DNA from: Polynucleobacter sp. UB-Piko-W3
GTDB taxonomy: Bacteria > Pseudomonadota > Gammaproteobacteria > Burkholderiales > Burkholderiaceae
Assembly: GCF_018881635.1 (NCBI RefSeq)
Contig: NZ_JACVPY010000002.1
Coordinates: 581,545 to 645,544 of the forward strand
Direction: 5' to 3'
Length of the DNA: 64,000 nt
This document shows, piece by piece, positions 15,886-24,233 of this stretch. Position 1 is the first letter of the stretch; every line of letters starts with the position of its first letter. Position numbers and translations under genes: made by a program. Below the pieces are notes generated by a model, which ran no database searches, was not told the origin of the DNA, and saw only the letters and a list, made by a program, of their open reading frames with translations.

Positions 15886-16991
15886 ATACTTTAGGCCTCC
15901 TCTTTACTGTTACCACTTTTGGCGAATCTCACGGTCCCGCTATCGGAGCGGTGGTTGATGGTTGCCCGCCAGGCATGCCTTTATCGGAGGCGGACCTCCA
16001 GTTAGACCTAGATCGTCGTAAGCCAGGCACTTCCCGTCATGTGACTCAGCGCAAAGAAGAAGATCAGGTTGAGATTCTTTCTGGCGTCTTTGAGGGCAAG
16101 ACTACCGGCGCACCAATTGGCCTATTAATTCGGAATACCGATCAGCGTAGTCAAGACTATGGTGATATCTTGCAAACATTTAGGCCGGGCCATGCTGACT
16201 ATGCTTATCACCATAAATATGGTTTTCGTGATCCCCGTGGTGGCGGGAGATCTTCTGCGCGCTTAACTGCACCTGTTGTTGCGGCAGCAGCCATTGCAAA
16301 AAAATGGCTGCATCAACAATATGGTACGCAGTTCTATGGTTATATGAGCCAATTGGGTTCGCTAGAAATTCCGTTTAAGGATCTTTCTCAGGTTGAAAAG
16401 AATCCATTTTTTGCAGCTAACGCTGACATCATCCCGCAACTTGAGACTTATATGGATGAGCTGCGTAAGGCAGGGGACTCTTGCGGTGCACGCATTGAGG
16501 TGCGTGCACGTAATGTACCTATTGGCTTAGGCGAGCCCCTCTTTGATAAATTGGATGCAGATATTGCACACGCCATGATGGGAATCAATGCTGTTAAAGG
16601 TGTTGAGATCGGTGCTGGCTTTAAATCAGTTGCTCAGCGTGGCAGTGAGCATGGTGATGAAATGCATCCCGATGGCTTTGCTAGCAATCATTCGGGTGGC
16701 ACCTTGGGCGGTATCAGTAGTGGTCAAGACCTGCGGGTTTCAATTGCTATTAAACCGACCTCTAGCATCATGAGTCCAAAGCAATCGATTGACTTAGATG
16801 GCAAGGCTATTACTGTTCAAACCAAGGGGCGTCATGATCCTTGTGTTGGTATTCGTGCTACACCCATCGCTGAGGCGATGTTGGCTTTAGTGGTGATGGA
16901 TCACGCATTACGTCATCGCGCTCAGTGCGCTGATGTCAATGTGGCAGTTAAGCCTATCCCTGCAGCTCGTCCAGGATCAACATCAGATTGA
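15876..16991 (+). CDS. aroC: Chorismate synthase
   Basis: A 371-residue chorismate synthase, which converts 5-enolpyruvylshikimate 3-phosphate to chorismate using reduced FMN: the last step of the common aromatic pathway. Diagnostic segments are the N-terminal [43 protein letters not shown], the [28 protein letters not shown] block near residues 105-130, and the C-terminal [18 protein letters not shown]. Length is typical. The start is certain from the family N-terminus, yet no Shine-Dalgarno precedes it; CATAAT ends 6 bases before the ATG. The MFS gene follows after 14 bases. Confidence 0.97.
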   Translation: MSGNTLGLLFTVTTFGESHGPAIGAVVDGCPPGMPLSEADLQLDLDRRKPGTSRHVTQRKEEDQVEILSGVFEGKTTGAPIGLLIRNTDQRSQDYGDILQTFRPGHADYAYHHKYGFRDPRGGGRSSARLTAPVVAAAAIAKKWLHQQYGTQFYGYMSQLGSLEIPFKDLSQVEKNPFFAANADIIPQLETYMDELRKAGDSCGARIEVRARNVPIGLGEPLFDKLDADIAHAMMGINAVKGVEIGAGFKSVAQRGSEHGDEMHPDGFASNHSGGTLGGISSGQDLRVSIAIKPTSSIMSPKQSIDLDGKAITVQTKGRHDPCVGIRATPIAEAMLALVVMDHALRHRAQCADVNVAVKPIPAARPGSTSD

Positions 16992-17005
16992 TGGTTAATG
17001 TTTAG

Positions 17006-18163
17006 ATGACGCCATCTCTTCGTTGGGCCTTCGGGTCCTTTTTCTTTTTATATTTTGCTTATGTTGGTCTCGTTTCACCGTACGCTAGCCTGTTCTTTTT
17101 AGAGCGCGGATTTAGCGTGATAGAGATTGCAGTATTGATGTCAATGCTGCAAATTACCCGCATTATCGGTCCATTTTCTTGGGGCTGGCTCTCTGACTTT
17201 TTATCTAACCGCGTTGGGATTATTCGATTTTGCGCCTGCTTTGCGGCGTTAGTCTTTTTATCGATTTACTTTTTACAAAGCTACATCAGCTTTTTTATCT
17301 GGATGTTTGTACTCCACACCATCCTGAGCAGTCTGATGCCTCTTGGAGAATCTGCAACCGTACACGCTTTATTTAAAGACAATTCTTTTGATAAACGTTA
17401 TGGTCGTCTGCGCCTGTGGGGATCCCTAGGCTTCATTTTTATGGTGCTGACTGCTGGTGAACTCTTTCAACGAAAATCAATAGAGCTCTATCCTGCGGTA
17501 GGTGCAATAGTTTTGGTATCACTAGCCTTAGTCACTTTCTTGCTCCATGAGCCGAAGATGGAGCGCCGCAAAATGGTCAAAGGTGAACTGCTAGTGGTAC
17601 TCTTGAATCCAGATGTTCGCTGGTTTTTAATCTCTGGTTTCTTTATGGTGTTTGCTCACGCAGCTCTATATGTTTTTTATTCCCTCTATCTGGCTAATCT
17701 TGGGTACGATAAATTTCAAATTGGATTGTTCTGGGCGCTAGGTGTATTTGCAGAAGTCATTTTCTTTTACTTCCAAAGTAAAGTACTGAGTCGTTTAGAT
17801 GCCGAGGTTATTCTTCAGGCAGCTTTTGGGATTGGGGTGATACGCTTTATTCTGATTGCATTCTTGCCAACCACATCGATTCTGATCTTTGCGCAAGTTT
17901 TACATGCAGGTACATTTGCGGCTCACCATAGTGCCGCCACGAAATTACTCCAACGCTGGTTTACTGGGCCTTTACAGGCTAGAGGACAAGCCTTAATGGC
18001 AACTGTCTCTTATGGTCTAGGCGGCACCATAGGTGGATTATGCGCAGGCTGGATCTGGGAGCTATCTCAACCACGTGATGTGTTTGTCATGGCAGCATTT
18101 GCCTGCGGTTTAGCTGGCATGGCGATTCAAAAACTGAGACCACGCCACTATCAAAGCAGATAA
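17006..18163 (+). CDS. MFS transporter (phenylpropionate/HcaT-like subgroup)
   Basis: A 385-residue major-facilitator protein with about twelve hydrophobic helices. The opening RWAFGSFFFLYFAYVGLVSPYASLFF and GPFSWGWLSDFLSNRVG loop resemble the MFS_1-like group containing HcaT and the nucleoside transporters. The half-way RRKMVKGELLVVLLNPDVRWFL loop separates the two six-helix halves. The substrate cannot be deduced. It is 14 bases downstream of aroC and probably co-transcribed, which hints at an aromatic-acid substrate only weakly. Confidence 0.82.
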   Translation: MTPSLRWAFGSFFFLYFAYVGLVSPYASLFFLERGFSVIEIAVLMSMLQITRIIGPFSWGWLSDFLSNRVGIIRFCACFAALVFLSIYFLQSYISFFIWMFVLHTILSSLMPLGESATVHALFKDNSFDKRYGRLRLWGSLGFIFMVLTAGELFQRKSIELYPAVGAIVLVSLALVTFLLHEPKMERRKMVKGELLVVLLNPDVRWFLISGFFMVFAHAALYVFYSLYLANLGYDKFQIGLFWALGVFAEVIFFYFQSKVLSRLDAEVILQAAFGIGVIRFILIAFLPTTSILIFAQVLHAGTFAAHHSAATKLLQRWFTGPLQARGQALMATVSYGLGGTIGGLCAGWIWELSQPRDVFVMAAFACGLAGMAIQKLRPRHYQSR

Positions 18164-18175
18164 AGAAAATTCTGC

Positions 18176-18967
18176 TTACTGAATCTTTGCCTTAGCGCGA
18201 AGTTTTTGCATCATTTCTGAAAACTTTTCTTTTTGCCAATTCTGATCAGACATGATCATTTGTTTTAGCTGATCTTTCATCTCATCAAAGCTAGGAGCCT
18301 TAGCATCACGAGAATCTAGGGTCTTGATAATGTGGTATCCAAATTGAGATTTCACTGGCTTATCCGTAATCTGGCCATTCTTGAGTTGCACCATGGCTTT
18401 TGAAAACTCAGGAACCAGGGCTTTATCAGATACCCACCCGAGGTCGCCACCATTTTTAGCCGAACCAGGATCTTTAGATTTAGCTTTGGCCATATCTTCA
18501 AAATTAGCGCCAGCCTTGAGTTGAACGATGATTGCTTTGGCATCTGCTTCTTTATCCACCAAGATATGCTCTACGTGATATTCCTTGCCGGCATACTGAC
18601 CTTTGATGTTTTCATAGGCAGCTTTGAGGTCTGAATCAGTAACGCCTTCGCGCTCTACATAGTCTTCAAAAACAGCCCCTACCAAAACTCCCACGCGGGC
18701 TTGCTCTAATTGCTCGCGTACTGCTTCTTTTTGGATGACTCCACGCTTATCAGCATCTTGCAAAATCAATTCACGGGTGATTAGCATCTCGCGGGCTTGA
18801 TCTCGCACTTGAGGATCATCCGGCTTGCCCATTTTTTCTACTAATTTATCTAATTGAGCCTTAGGAACAGCTTTGCCATTGACGATGACGGCATTCTGAG
18901 CAACTGCATTTGCCGATAAGAAGAGGGTAAAAAAACTGATGGTAAATAAGGAGTGAGATTTCAACAT
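18176..18967 (-). CDS. Exported parvulin-type peptidyl-prolyl isomerase (PpiC/PrsA-like)
   Basis: 263 residues: a signal peptide (LKSHSLFTISFFTLFLSANAVA), a helical SurA-like N-terminal region (about 30-125) and a parvulin domain (about 130-235). The parvulin motifs are VEHILVDKEADA, FEDMAKAKSKDPGSAKNGGDLGWV and FSKAMVQLKNGQITDKPVKS..GYHIIK. It should assist folding of periplasmic or outer-membrane proteins. It is the last gene of msrB-yciB-bolA-ppiC, an order common in betaproteobacteria, and converges with the MFS gene. Confidence 0.9.
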   Translation of the reverse strand: MLKSHSLFTISFFTLFLSANAVAQNAVIVNGKAVPKAQLDKLVEKMGKPDDPQVRDQAREMLITRELILQDADKRGVIQKEAVREQLEQARVGVLVGAVFEDYVEREGVTDSDLKAAYENIKGQYAGKEYHVEHILVDKEADAKAIIVQLKAGANFEDMAKAKSKDPGSAKNGGDLGWVSDKALVPEFSKAMVQLKNGQITDKPVKSQFGYHIIKTLDSRDAKAPSFDEMKDQLKQMIMSDQNWQKEKFSEMMQKLRAKAKIQ

Positions 18968-19027
18968 AGTGGAGGATTATTTAATAAGTAGTCTGAGTGA
19001 TCAGGTTTCAATGGCTGTCAGTGTAAA

Positions 19028-19318
19028 TCAAACTGAAGAACCAGACTCACCCGGTGCTATGGCATTAATCGTTAAGGCATGAATCTCTGTTGGGATGTGT
19101 CGATTTAAGGCAGCATAGACCGCACGATGTCTAGCGACTAAGCCCAAACCCTTAAATTCTGGGGCAACGATAGTCAGTTTAAAGTGGCCGCCACCAGTGG
19201 CTGCACCAGCATGCCCAGCATGAAGATGGCTTTCATCTTCAATCTGAAGATGCTCAATTGCAAAGGATTTATGTAAGTCCTGCTCAAATAGCGTAATACG
19301 TGTTTGATTGATACTCAT
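19028..19318 (-). CDS. BolA family protein
   Basis: 96 residues with the BolA fold. The nucleic-acid/Fe-S-binding region includes GAATGGGHFKLTIVAPEF and the conserved LVARHRAVYAAL..H-PTEIHALTINAIAPGE C-terminal half. BolA proteins pair with monothiol glutaredoxins and influence envelope and stress genes. Two histidines near the start of the loop (SHLHAGHAG) could bind an Fe-S cluster. The ATG overlaps the yciB stop by four bases (ATGA), indicating translational coupling. Confidence 0.92.
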   Translation of the reverse strand: MSINQTRITLFEQDLHKSFAIEHLQIEDESHLHAGHAGAATGGGHFKLTIVAPEFKGLGLVARHRAVYAALNRHIPTEIHALTINAIAPGESGSSV

Positions 19319-19863
19319 TCAGAAGGATGCTCCATATGACGCGATAGCCACACACCTTGGATAATGACAAAGGCGACTAGTAAACCTGTACTGCCAAAGA
19401 GTTTGAAATTGACCCAAGTTTCTTCGGAGAATTCAAAAGCGATATAGAGATTGAGGATGCCCATCAAAAAGAAGAATGCAGCCCAGGCCATATTAAGTCG
19501 ATGCCAAACAGAGTGCGAATTTTCTGGTTTGAGAGTAACTTGCTTACCCATGAGAACTTGAATCCAATTTTTACTAAAGAATTGGGCGCTAATAAATAAA
19601 GCGCCAGAAAATAGCCAGTAAAGGGCAGTCGGTTTTAGTTGAATAAAAGTCTTGTCATGCAAAAAAATAGTCAGACTACCAAACACCAGAATCATGACCA
19701 AACTAACCCATTGCATGGCATCGATCTTACGGTGGCGATAGTAAACCCACAAAATCTGTCCGATGGTCGCAACCATGGCAACAATCGTTGCGGTATAGAT
19801 ATCGCCAAATTTGAAGGCGATAAAGAATAGAATGATAGGGAATAGGTCGAATAAAAATTTCAT
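19315..19863 (-). CDS. yciB: Inner-membrane septation protein YciB (IspZ)
   Basis: 182 residues from the ATG at 19863. The start is chosen because MKFLFDLFPIILFF is the canonical family N-terminus; an in-frame ATG three codons upstream is also possible. Five or six hydrophobic helices fit the intracellular septation protein A family, which takes part in envelope maintenance with YciC/ZipA-type partners. ALYWLFSGALFISAQFF and PENSHSVWHRLNMAWAAFFFLMGILNLY are family-typical. GATAAT ends 7 bases before this ATG and no Shine-Dalgarno is present. It overlaps bolA by four bases. Confidence 0.92.
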   Translation of the reverse strand: MKFLFDLFPIILFFIAFKFGDIYTATIVAMVATIGQILWVYYRHRKIDAMQWVSLVMILVFGSLTIFLHDKTFIQLKPTALYWLFSGALFISAQFFSKNWIQVLMGKQVTLKPENSHSVWHRLNMAWAAFFFLMGILNLYIAFEFSEETWVNFKLFGSTGLLVAFVIIQGVWLSRHMEHPSE

Positions 19864-19876
19864 AAGAGGCATTATC
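19864..19876 (-). promoter_or_regulatory. Possible leaderless promoter of yciB
   Basis: On the minus strand GATAAT (19871-19876) is followed by GCCTCTT and the ATG at 19863. The element overlaps the alternative upstream ATG, which favours the downstream start if the promoter is real. Confidence 0.35.
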
Positions 19877-19901
19877 CAGCTATTTAATATTTCAGCTCTT
19901 T

Positions 19902-20312
19902 TTAAGATTCGTTTGTAGGCTTAGCATTAGAGCTAGGCTCAAAACTCAAAGATGCAGAATTGATGCAATAGCGTAAACCAGTAGGGTTTGGGCCATCATC
20001 AAAGACATGACCTAAATGGGCATCACAGTTGGCGCAACGTACTTCAGTACGAATCATTCCATGACTAACATCTTTAATTTCTTTGATGGCCGATTCTTCC
20101 TCTGCTTGGTTGTAACTAGGCCATCCGCAGCCAGCATCAAATTTAGTATCTGAGAGGAAGAGCGGGGTTTCACAGCAAACGCAGTTATATCTACCTTTAT
20201 CCCAATGGTCCCAATACTTTCCAGAAAATGGCCTTTCAGTAGCAGCCTCTCTAGTGACGCGATACTCAATATCGGTGAGTATTTTTTTGTATTCCGGGTT
20301 CGTTTTTTTCAT
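19902..20312 (-). CDS. msrB: Peptide-methionine (R)-S-oxide reductase
   Basis: A 136-residue cytoplasmic MsrB, which repairs the R-epimer of oxidised methionine. The zinc-binding cysteines appear as [10 protein letters not shown] and [16 protein letters not shown], and the catalytic cysteine lies in [11 protein letters not shown] near residue 122. TGWPSY-like [10 protein letters not shown] is also present. Length is typical and there is no signal peptide. It heads the msrB-yciB-bolA-ppiC cluster; AAGAGA about 8 bases upstream of the ATG may be the ribosome binding site. Confidence 0.95.
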   Translation of the reverse strand: MKKTNPEYKKILTDIEYRVTREAATERPFSGKYWDHWDKGRYNCVCCETPLFLSDTKFDAGCGWPSYNQAEEESAIKEIKDVSHGMIRTEVRCANCDAHLGHVFDDGPNPTGLRYCINSASLSFEPSSNAKPTNES

Positions 20313-20346
20313 AATAATTCTCTTGGTTTAAATCTATCACAAGGCA

Positions 20347-21813
20347 CTAAGAAGAGCAGCTAACTTCAATGAACTCTAAATCGGGAGGCGGGGGATTTGC
20401 GTACTCTTGGTATTGCTCTTGCTCATCAAACGGCCTCTCTAAAACACTCAAGAGTTTCGCTACTTCAGAAAAGTCTTGCTGTTGAGCCTTTTCAATAGCA
20501 ACTTGAGCTAAATGATTGCGTAATATATATTTTGGATTGACTGCATTCATTCTTTGTTTGCGATCAGCATCAACACTTAATTCTGCCTGTAAGCGAGCGA
20601 TGTAATCACTAAACCATTGATCAATCGCATCTCGATCAATGAAGTCATTACGTGCCTCGATTTGGTTGATAGGGGCATTTGTATTAATATCTGCAAGCCC
20701 TCTAAACAGCTTTGTAAAATCGACTCTTGCGTCATGCATCATCTGGAGCAATCTTTCAATGAGCTCAATATCTTCTTCTTGCGCGTTAACAAAGCCGAGC
20801 TTCTGCCTAAATAGTGTCTGCCAAGCTTTCTCAAAGATGGTTGGAAATTCGCTGAGCGCATTAGTGAGTAGCTTTTGGGCTTCTTCTTTAGAGTGATCCA
20901 ATTCCAGTAAAAGTATAAATGCGCTTGCTAAGCAGGCCATATTCCAATGCATGATCTGAGGCTGGCGATGATAGGCATAGCGGCCACCATGATCACTATG
21001 ATTACAAATGTGGTCCATTTGAAATCGATCTAGAAAGCCAAAAGGACCATAGTCAATAGTCAGTCCTAATACGCTGATATTGTCACTGTTGAGAACTCCA
21101 TGACAAAAGCCAACAGCTTGCCACTGAGCAACCAGTATTGCATTACGCTCAGATATCTTTTGAAATAGCGCTAAGTAAGGATCTTTATTATTGCGACATT
21201 CAGAATAATGCTGATCCATTAGTAAATCGGCCAGCTCTTTCAGGCGAGCGATATTTTGTGTTGAAGCAAAGTGTTCAAAATGACCAATACGTATAAAACT
21301 GGGTGCTAAACGAGCGCATACGGCAGCAGTCTCTAGAGTCTCTCGTAAGACTGGCATTTTTGATCCAACCACCGATAAAGCTCTGCTAGTGGGTATGCCT
21401 AAAGCGTGCATCGCTTCGCTACATAAAAATTCGCGGATAGAAGAGCGCAAGACAGCTCTGCCATCACCCATGCGTGAATACCGCGTCTTACCAGCACCCT
21501 TTAGTTGTAATTCTTGGCCGGCGATATCACCCAAGAGAATTGCTCTACCATCACCTAACTGTCCAGCCCAGACACCAAATTGATGTCCGCTATAAGCAGT
21601 GGCAATCGGGTTGGAAAATTTCTGAGATTGAGTCTCTAGGCTATTACCAGCTAAAAGGTCTAACCAAGTCTCATCTTCTGGATATCCATCACTCTTTAAC
21701 TTGAGCTTGAGTAATTTGGCTGCCGATGATGAGAAGGCTACCCAGTAAGGCCCTGGAATCGGGCTTGGTTGAAGTTCTTGGATAGCGTCATCGCCGCTTA
21801 AAGTAAAGGCCAT
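20347..21813 (-). CDS. selO: Protein adenylyltransferase SelO (YdiU)
   Basis: 488 residues from the ATG at 21813. This is a pseudokinase-fold enzyme that transfers AMP to Ser/Thr/Tyr of proteins involved in redox balance. Visible features are AYSGHQFGVWAGQLGDGRA near residues 73-91, the ATP-binding KGAGKTRYSRMGDGRAVLR near 105-123, and the active-site LNSDNISVLGLTIDYGPFGF with both metal aspartates. The C-terminus ends EVSCSS, with a cysteine where eukaryotic SelO has its redox Cys/Sec pair, but only one cysteine here. A TTG start at 21840 is possible but lacks support. TAGAAT ends 7 bases before the ATG. Confidence 0.95.
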   Translation of the reverse strand: MAFTLSGDDAIQELQPSPIPGPYWVAFSSSAAKLLKLKLKSDGYPEDETWLDLLAGNSLETQSQKFSNPIATAYSGHQFGVWAGQLGDGRAILLGDIAGQELQLKGAGKTRYSRMGDGRAVLRSSIREFLCSEAMHALGIPTSRALSVVGSKMPVLRETLETAAVCARLAPSFIRIGHFEHFASTQNIARLKELADLLMDQHYSECRNNKDPYLALFQKISERNAILVAQWQAVGFCHGVLNSDNISVLGLTIDYGPFGFLDRFQMDHICNHSDHGGRYAYHRQPQIMHWNMACLASAFILLLELDHSKEEAQKLLTNALSEFPTIFEKAWQTLFRQKLGFVNAQEEDIELIERLLQMMHDARVDFTKLFRGLADINTNAPINQIEARNDFIDRDAIDQWFSDYIARLQAELSVDADRKQRMNAVNPKYILRNHLAQVAIEKAQQQDFSEVAKLLSVLERPFDEQEQYQEYANPPPPDLEFIEVSCSS

Positions 21814-21868
21814 AAGAACTATTCTAGGGGGATTTCCCAAATGGCGTTTGAGCTACTAAAATCAGAGT
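21814..21868. promoter_or_regulatory. Divergent selO / thioesterase promoters
   Basis: In this 55-base spacer, minus-strand TAGAAT (21821-21826) lies 7 bases before the selO ATG. Plus-strand TAAAAT (21857-21862) lies 6 bases before the thioesterase ATG, with a TTCCCA at 17-base spacing upstream as a weak -35. Neither gene shows a Shine-Dalgarno sequence. Confidence 0.4.
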
Positions 21869-22360
21869 ATGAATAAACAAGTCCAGATCAATGCCCAAAC
21901 TCAGCTTGCCAATTTGGGGGAAGAATTAAACGTTCCTTTTTTAAAGCTTCTGGGTGTCCGCTGCCTGAGCGCAGAAATGGGTAAAGGGGAGATCTTACTG
22001 GCCCTCAAGCCAGAGCATACTAATACCTGGGCCGTAGCCCATGGCGGCGTTCTTCTCACATTGATGGATGTTGCTATGGCTGTCGCGGCTAGATCGGGTG
22101 ATCCTGGTGACCGTAGCGTTGTCACGATTGAATTGAAAAATAACTTTATGCAGGCCGCCAATGGGGTGTTACGTGTAAAAGCCGATACGGTTCGTAGTAC
22201 AGCCACAATGGCCTTCTGTGAAGCTAAGCTTTATAACGATCAAGGTGAGGTGTGCTGTATGGCGACAGGAACATTTAAATACTTAAAGCGCTTAGCAACT
22301 CGCAATGCCGATGGTAGCCGTGTTGTGAATGATGACCTGCGTAGCGAGACAAACGATTAA
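21869..22360 (+). CDS. PaaI-family hotdog thioesterase
   Basis: A 163-residue acyl-CoA thioesterase of the 4HBT/PaaI hotdog fold. The family core is NTWAVAHGGVLLTLMDVAMAVAAR near residues 52-75 (the HGG loop plus acidic Asp), followed by VVTIELKNNFMQAANGVLRVKADTV and CEAKLYNDQGEVCCMATGTFKYL strands. The substrate is unknown; PaaI members hydrolyse phenylacetyl- or other aryl/acyl-CoA. It is divergent from selO and converges with the NRDE gene with only 3 bases between stops. Confidence 0.85.
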   Translation: MNKQVQINAQTQLANLGEELNVPFLKLLGVRCLSAEMGKGEILLALKPEHTNTWAVAHGGVLLTLMDVAMAVAARSGDPGDRSVVTIELKNNFMQAANGVLRVKADTVRSTATMAFCEAKLYNDQGEVCCMATGTFKYLKRLATRNADGSRVVNDDLRSETND

Positions 22361-22363
22361 GAA

Positions 22364-23221
22364 TTAAACCGAAAGATTAGAGCCGGGTGCAGCACTCAGG
22401 GCTCCAGTGATCACGTCATGGCCAACTGTGCCAGTAGCATCAAACCGACGCTCTACCATTTCAAATTGACCGTCTTTACGCACCCTGAGAACTGTACTAG
22501 AACGGGTCCCATAGGTATCGGTTTTGATAAAGGCAGGCGAGAGTGCTTTTTCCCATTCACGAGTAACGCCGGTATTAGGTAGTTCATGGTCACTGGCGTG
22601 ATGGGTATCGGCTAATAGCTTTAAATACTGGTCTACATTCTTCAATTGACCGCTATCCATGGCAAGTGCCTGCGCAAAGGCCGCTACACGGTGGTTTACT
22701 TTTGGCCATGGCGTATCGAGCATGGCATTAGAAAGTCCGTAAACACCAGCATCTAAGGGTTGCTGAGGAAAGACTTTACGAGGACGAATACTTTGACCCA
22801 TCATCATGCGGTTGCTAACCCAATGCATCTGCGCATTCTCAGGATTACTCAGGTCGGCCATCAAAAGATTAAAGCCGTTATAATTTTGGAAGTGCTTCAC
22901 ATTCTCTTGAATGAAGTGAGAAGGGCGCTCTTTTCCTGAAAGATACATTAAGGAGAGTTCACCACGCGTTCTTGAGTCAGGATTTTTTTCGCTGGGCGCC
23001 CTGACATTCGTCAGTGCGGCAAACTTACCGGTCTTAGTGAAGCCTAGCCATGTCCCTGGACTTCCTAAAACATCAGCACGATCTCTACCAGCTAAAATAT
23101 GGGGGTGCTCTGGCCACCAAGAAATCCCTTCAGTGTCACGCTCATAAAACTCATCGCGATTAGCTGCAACTACCAACGGGTAGTCCGGGTGTGATTTCCA
23201 GGCAAAAAGGATCAGGCACAT
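22364..23221 (-). CDS. NRDE (TANGO2-like) family protein
   Basis: 285 residues starting MCLILFAW, then VVAANRDEFYERDTEG: the Asn-Arg-Asp-Glu signature of the NRDE/TANGO2 family. The N-terminal Cys2 could become an N-terminal nucleophile, as in related Ntn hydrolases. Other landmarks are GRDRADVLGSPGTWLGFTKTGKFAALTNVR, and YGTRSSTVL near the C-terminus. TANGO2 proteins have been linked to haem trafficking and lipid metabolism; the bacterial role is unclear. It follows ygfZ by 14 bases on the same strand and is probably co-transcribed. Confidence 0.88.
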   Translation of the reverse strand: MCLILFAWKSHPDYPLVVAANRDEFYERDTEGISWWPEHPHILAGRDRADVLGSPGTWLGFTKTGKFAALTNVRAPSEKNPDSRTRGELSLMYLSGKERPSHFIQENVKHFQNYNGFNLLMADLSNPENAQMHWVSNRMMMGQSIRPRKVFPQQPLDAGVYGLSNAMLDTPWPKVNHRVAAFAQALAMDSGQLKNVDQYLKLLADTHHASDHELPNTGVTREWEKALSPAFIKTDTYGTRSSTVLRVRKDGQFEMVERRFDATGTVGHDVITGALSAAPGSNLSV

Positions 23222-23235
23222 ATCAGCAGAAAACC

Positions 23236-24213
23236 CTAGATTTCAATTAATGGGTAAGGCAATGAATCTATTTTTAACACAGGTCCTTGCACACTTCCCA
23301 GATGGATTTCTCCACTTTCGAGCGCATCTAGCTTGCACTCTATCTGGAGGTCGATTCTATTGGGTTCTGTGGGGGATACAGATGATAGGACCACCATACC
23401 AGCTGGTTGCGCAGGGTCATTCACCTGAAAAAGCTCAGCACCAGGGGCAATCGAGGCGCTACCTAGGGAGTCTAATGAAGTGTGCGCTAGTTGTAGTCGC
23501 CTCTTGATAACGCCTCGGTATTGACTGCGAGCGACGATTTCTTGTCCTGGATAGCAGCCCTTTTTAAAGTCCACTCCTGCAACGGATTCAAAATTGATCA
23601 TTTGCGGTACAAACTGTTCTTGCGTTGCCAGAACAATTCTCGGAATTGCGCTCATCACTTCAAGATGCTCCCACTGTATGGAATCATGATTGAGATTGTG
23701 CTCTGAACCATCACTTTTCCATGCAATCAATGCGCGTGAATACGTGTGATTATTTGTTAAGACATTTGGTAAGCGCAAGCCAATTTGACCAGCTTCTGTT
23801 TTGAGATTAGCAATATCTTCTTCCTTGCAGCAATATCCAGAGACAGTCCACTGAGATGATGCATCAATCACTTTTACTTTGGAACGCAGAACAAACATCG
23901 ACAAACGCTTAGCTGTAGATGCTGCAATATCTTTGGAGAGAAATAGTGCAAAACGATCTGGTGCATTGATATCGTCAGGAAATTGTCCAAGCCAGGCGCT
24001 AGCTAGCAATCTTCCTTTTGGGCTGCAATATCCGACTAGTCTGACTGAGTCATGTGTTTGGGCAATTTGCGGTGCGAATGTGCGAGTCAAGCCCAAAACA
24101 GAATTGCTGAGCTGATTTTGTAAAAAACTGGCAGCATCAGCGCCCTCCACAAAAATGAGACCCCATTGGGGCAGGTTTGCTTGTATTGGTATATTTTGGG
24201 GGTGAATGATCAT
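23236..24213 (-). CDS. ygfZ: Folate-binding Fe-S maintenance protein YgfZ
   Basis: A 325-residue protein with the aminomethyltransferase-like fold. YgfZ binds tetrahydrofolate and aids assembly or repair of certain Fe-S enzymes. The diagnostic KGCYPGQEIVAR motif with its essential cysteine lies near residues 218-229, preceded by FVPQMINFESVAGVDF. The N-terminal half (FVEGADAASFLQNQLSN) also fits. It is divergent from mltG with a 20-base spacer. TATGAT ends 9 bases before the ATG, and AAAAGGG in the gap may act as a ribosome binding site. Confidence 0.92.
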   Translation of the reverse strand: MIIHPQNIPIQANLPQWGLIFVEGADAASFLQNQLSNSVLGLTRTFAPQIAQTHDSVRLVGYCSPKGRLLASAWLGQFPDDINAPDRFALFLSKDIAASTAKRLSMFVLRSKVKVIDASSQWTVSGYCCKEEDIANLKTEAGQIGLRLPNVLTNNHTYSRALIAWKSDGSEHNLNHDSIQWEHLEVMSAIPRIVLATQEQFVPQMINFESVAGVDFKKGCYPGQEIVARSQYRGVIKRRLQLAHTSLDSLGSASIAPGAELFQVNDPAQPAGMVVLSSVSPTEPNRIDLQIECKLDALESGEIHLGSVQGPVLKIDSLPYPLIEI

Positions 24214-24233
24214 GACCCTTTTATCATAGCCTG
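24214..24233. promoter_or_regulatory. Shared bidirectional -10 region of ygfZ and mltG
   Basis: The 20-base spacer holds TATCATA. On plus, TATCAT (24222-24227) ends 6 bases before the mltG ATG. On minus, TATGAT (24223-24228) ends 9 bases before the ygfZ ATG. The arrangement copies the wrbA/brkB spacer, with the two -10 hexamers overlapping in five bases. Confidence 0.45.

Noticed and set aside
18155..18176. A hairpin AGCAGA / TCTGCT between the MFS and ppiC genes.
   Set aside because: It has only six base pairs, a ten-base loop and no T run on either strand, so I do not call it a terminator.
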